DNA from: Watersipora subatra
Taxonomy: Eukaryota; Bryozoa; Gymnolaemata; Cheilostomatida; Watersiporidae
Assembly (NCBI RefSeq): GCF_963576615.1
Contig: NW_027045314.1
Span: forward strand, 22,338 to 86,337
Direction: 5' to 3'
DNA: 64,000 nucleotides
Shown here one piece after another: positions 63,427-64,000 of the stretch. Below the pieces are notes generated by a model. The model ran no database searches. It was not told the DNA's origin and saw nothing but the letters and a program-made list of their open reading frames with translations. Position numbers and translations under genes: made by a program. How positions within the stretch are numbered: position 1 is the first letter of the stretch; each line of letters starts with the position of its first letter.

Positions 63427-63480
63427 CTATCTGGGAGTTGGCTTATCCTGCAATGTGACAGGTCCAGCTCTTCTAGTGAA
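63427..63480 (-). pseudogene. Truncated LRR exon copy
   Basis: Minus strand: SLEELDLSHCRISQLPD, followed by a good donor (AG|GTAAGT). The upstream half of the exon and its acceptor are missing, so it is a partial tandem copy of the exon at 63580-63717 and unlikely to be spliced. Confidence 0.7.
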
Positions 63481-63579
63481 TAACCAACTTATAGTAGTCA
63501 ATATTTAATCAGCAGCAATTTTATCATGGCTGCTGATAAAAACTTCATCGCAGTTCATACAAACTATGTGTATATTTAC

Positions 63580-63717
63580 CTCTCTGGGAGTTGGCTTATC
63601 TTGCAACCTGTCAGATCCAGCTCTTCTAGTGAACTCAATGCAGTGATAGACTCAGGAAACACTTCAATAGGATTACGAGAGAGATACAATGTTCTCAGCG
63701 ATGTCAGAGAGGCCAAG
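63580..63717 (-). CDS. Leucine-rich-repeat exon (partial host gene)
   Basis: On the minus strand an acceptor (TTTGCAG) at 63718 and a donor (AG|GTAAAT) at 63580 bound a 138-base exon, phase 2 at both ends. It encodes two 23-residue leucine-rich repeats (LASLTSLRTLYLSRNPIEVF and SLEELDLTGCKISQLP). LRR folds bind proteins. A symmetric exon of exactly two repeats fits a multi-exon LRR protein gene continuing on both sides; the neighbouring exons are not identified here. Function beyond LRR cannot be told. Confidence 0.8.
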
Positions 63718-64000
63718 CTGCAAATGAATTATATTAAACATATTTTTCTCTCATGAAATGTTCATATCCTTAGCCTTAATTTTAATAAATTTCCTAAAAG
63801 ATACAAATATGCTTTAAACACAGCAGTGACACACAGCTATACAGCAAAAACCTTTCTTTAACCAATCAAGTCATTATCATCAACTTTTTATTTAAAATAT
63901 CATATAAATGAGCTACAAATGTCTACCAATTGCTAAACTATCAAAGGTTTTCAACATTTTGCTTTAATTTTTAACTGTGTTTGAGCGCTAAAGATAGCTG
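63718..64000. other. Probable intron of the LRR gene
   Basis: AT-rich sequence upstream (minus sense) of the LRR exon. No further exon could be supported before the window ends. Confidence 0.4.

Noticed and set aside
63526-63756. 76-codon plus-strand frame
   Set aside because: Antisense shadow of the LRR exon, which has the leucine periodicity and splice sites on the minus strand.

Overview
This is an AT-rich eukaryotic window. Spliced genes with GT-AG introns, hundreds of tandem satellite units, nested DNA transposons and an LRR exon point to an invertebrate animal genome. A sponge or cnidarian is my best guess, but the sequence does not settle it. Nothing looks bacterial or viral.

Layout. 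Positions 1-18217 and 38482-62260 are arrays of one 53-bp satellite, about 700 units in total. The left array is interrupted three times (2463-4653, 5610-6163, 12313-14503) by copies of one pogo-type Tc1/mariner element with TA target duplications. All three sit at the same phase of the unit and have the same variant units beside them, so a single insertion was probably copied along with its satellite block. The middle copy is an internally deleted, MITE-sized derivative. The transposase in the other two is broken.

Between the two arrays lies the main item: a 20,264-bp element (18218-38481) inserted in the satellite. Its flanks repeat 7 bp (AGGTATT). It starts CAGT and ends ACTG, and matching motifs sit at matching distances from both ends (GTCGATAG at about 32-40, GGTCGTG at 66-72). 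It carries two convergent genes. On the minus strand, 18 exons (38136-29978) join without any frame break into a 725-residue transposase of the Kyakuja-Dileera-Zisupton (KDZ) class. It has paired CxxC motifs and candidate catalytic residues D285, D399 and E452. On the plus strand, about ten exons (20656-25258) encode a protein of about 419 residues: CxxC zinc-binding motifs, an unknown domain, a long Ser/Thr/Pro repeat and a C-terminal chromodomain. Exon 1 of the transposase lies inside the right terminal repeat, and a decayed copy of it lies inside the left one.

The element also holds smaller repeats: a 359-bp tandem array between the two genes, a pogo-like MITE, several palindromes, a 0.7-kb fold-back next to a Helitron-like end, a 29-bp minisatellite in an intron, and a decayed minus-strand coding relic. 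The final 1.7 kb (62261-64000) is non-satellite DNA with a 259-bp tandem duplication and a minus-strand exon encoding two leucine-rich repeats.

How the parts may work together (inference): the KDZ protein would cut and join the element ends. The chromodomain protein could read histone methylation and bias integration towards, or help survival in, heterochromatic satellite, which is where this copy sits.
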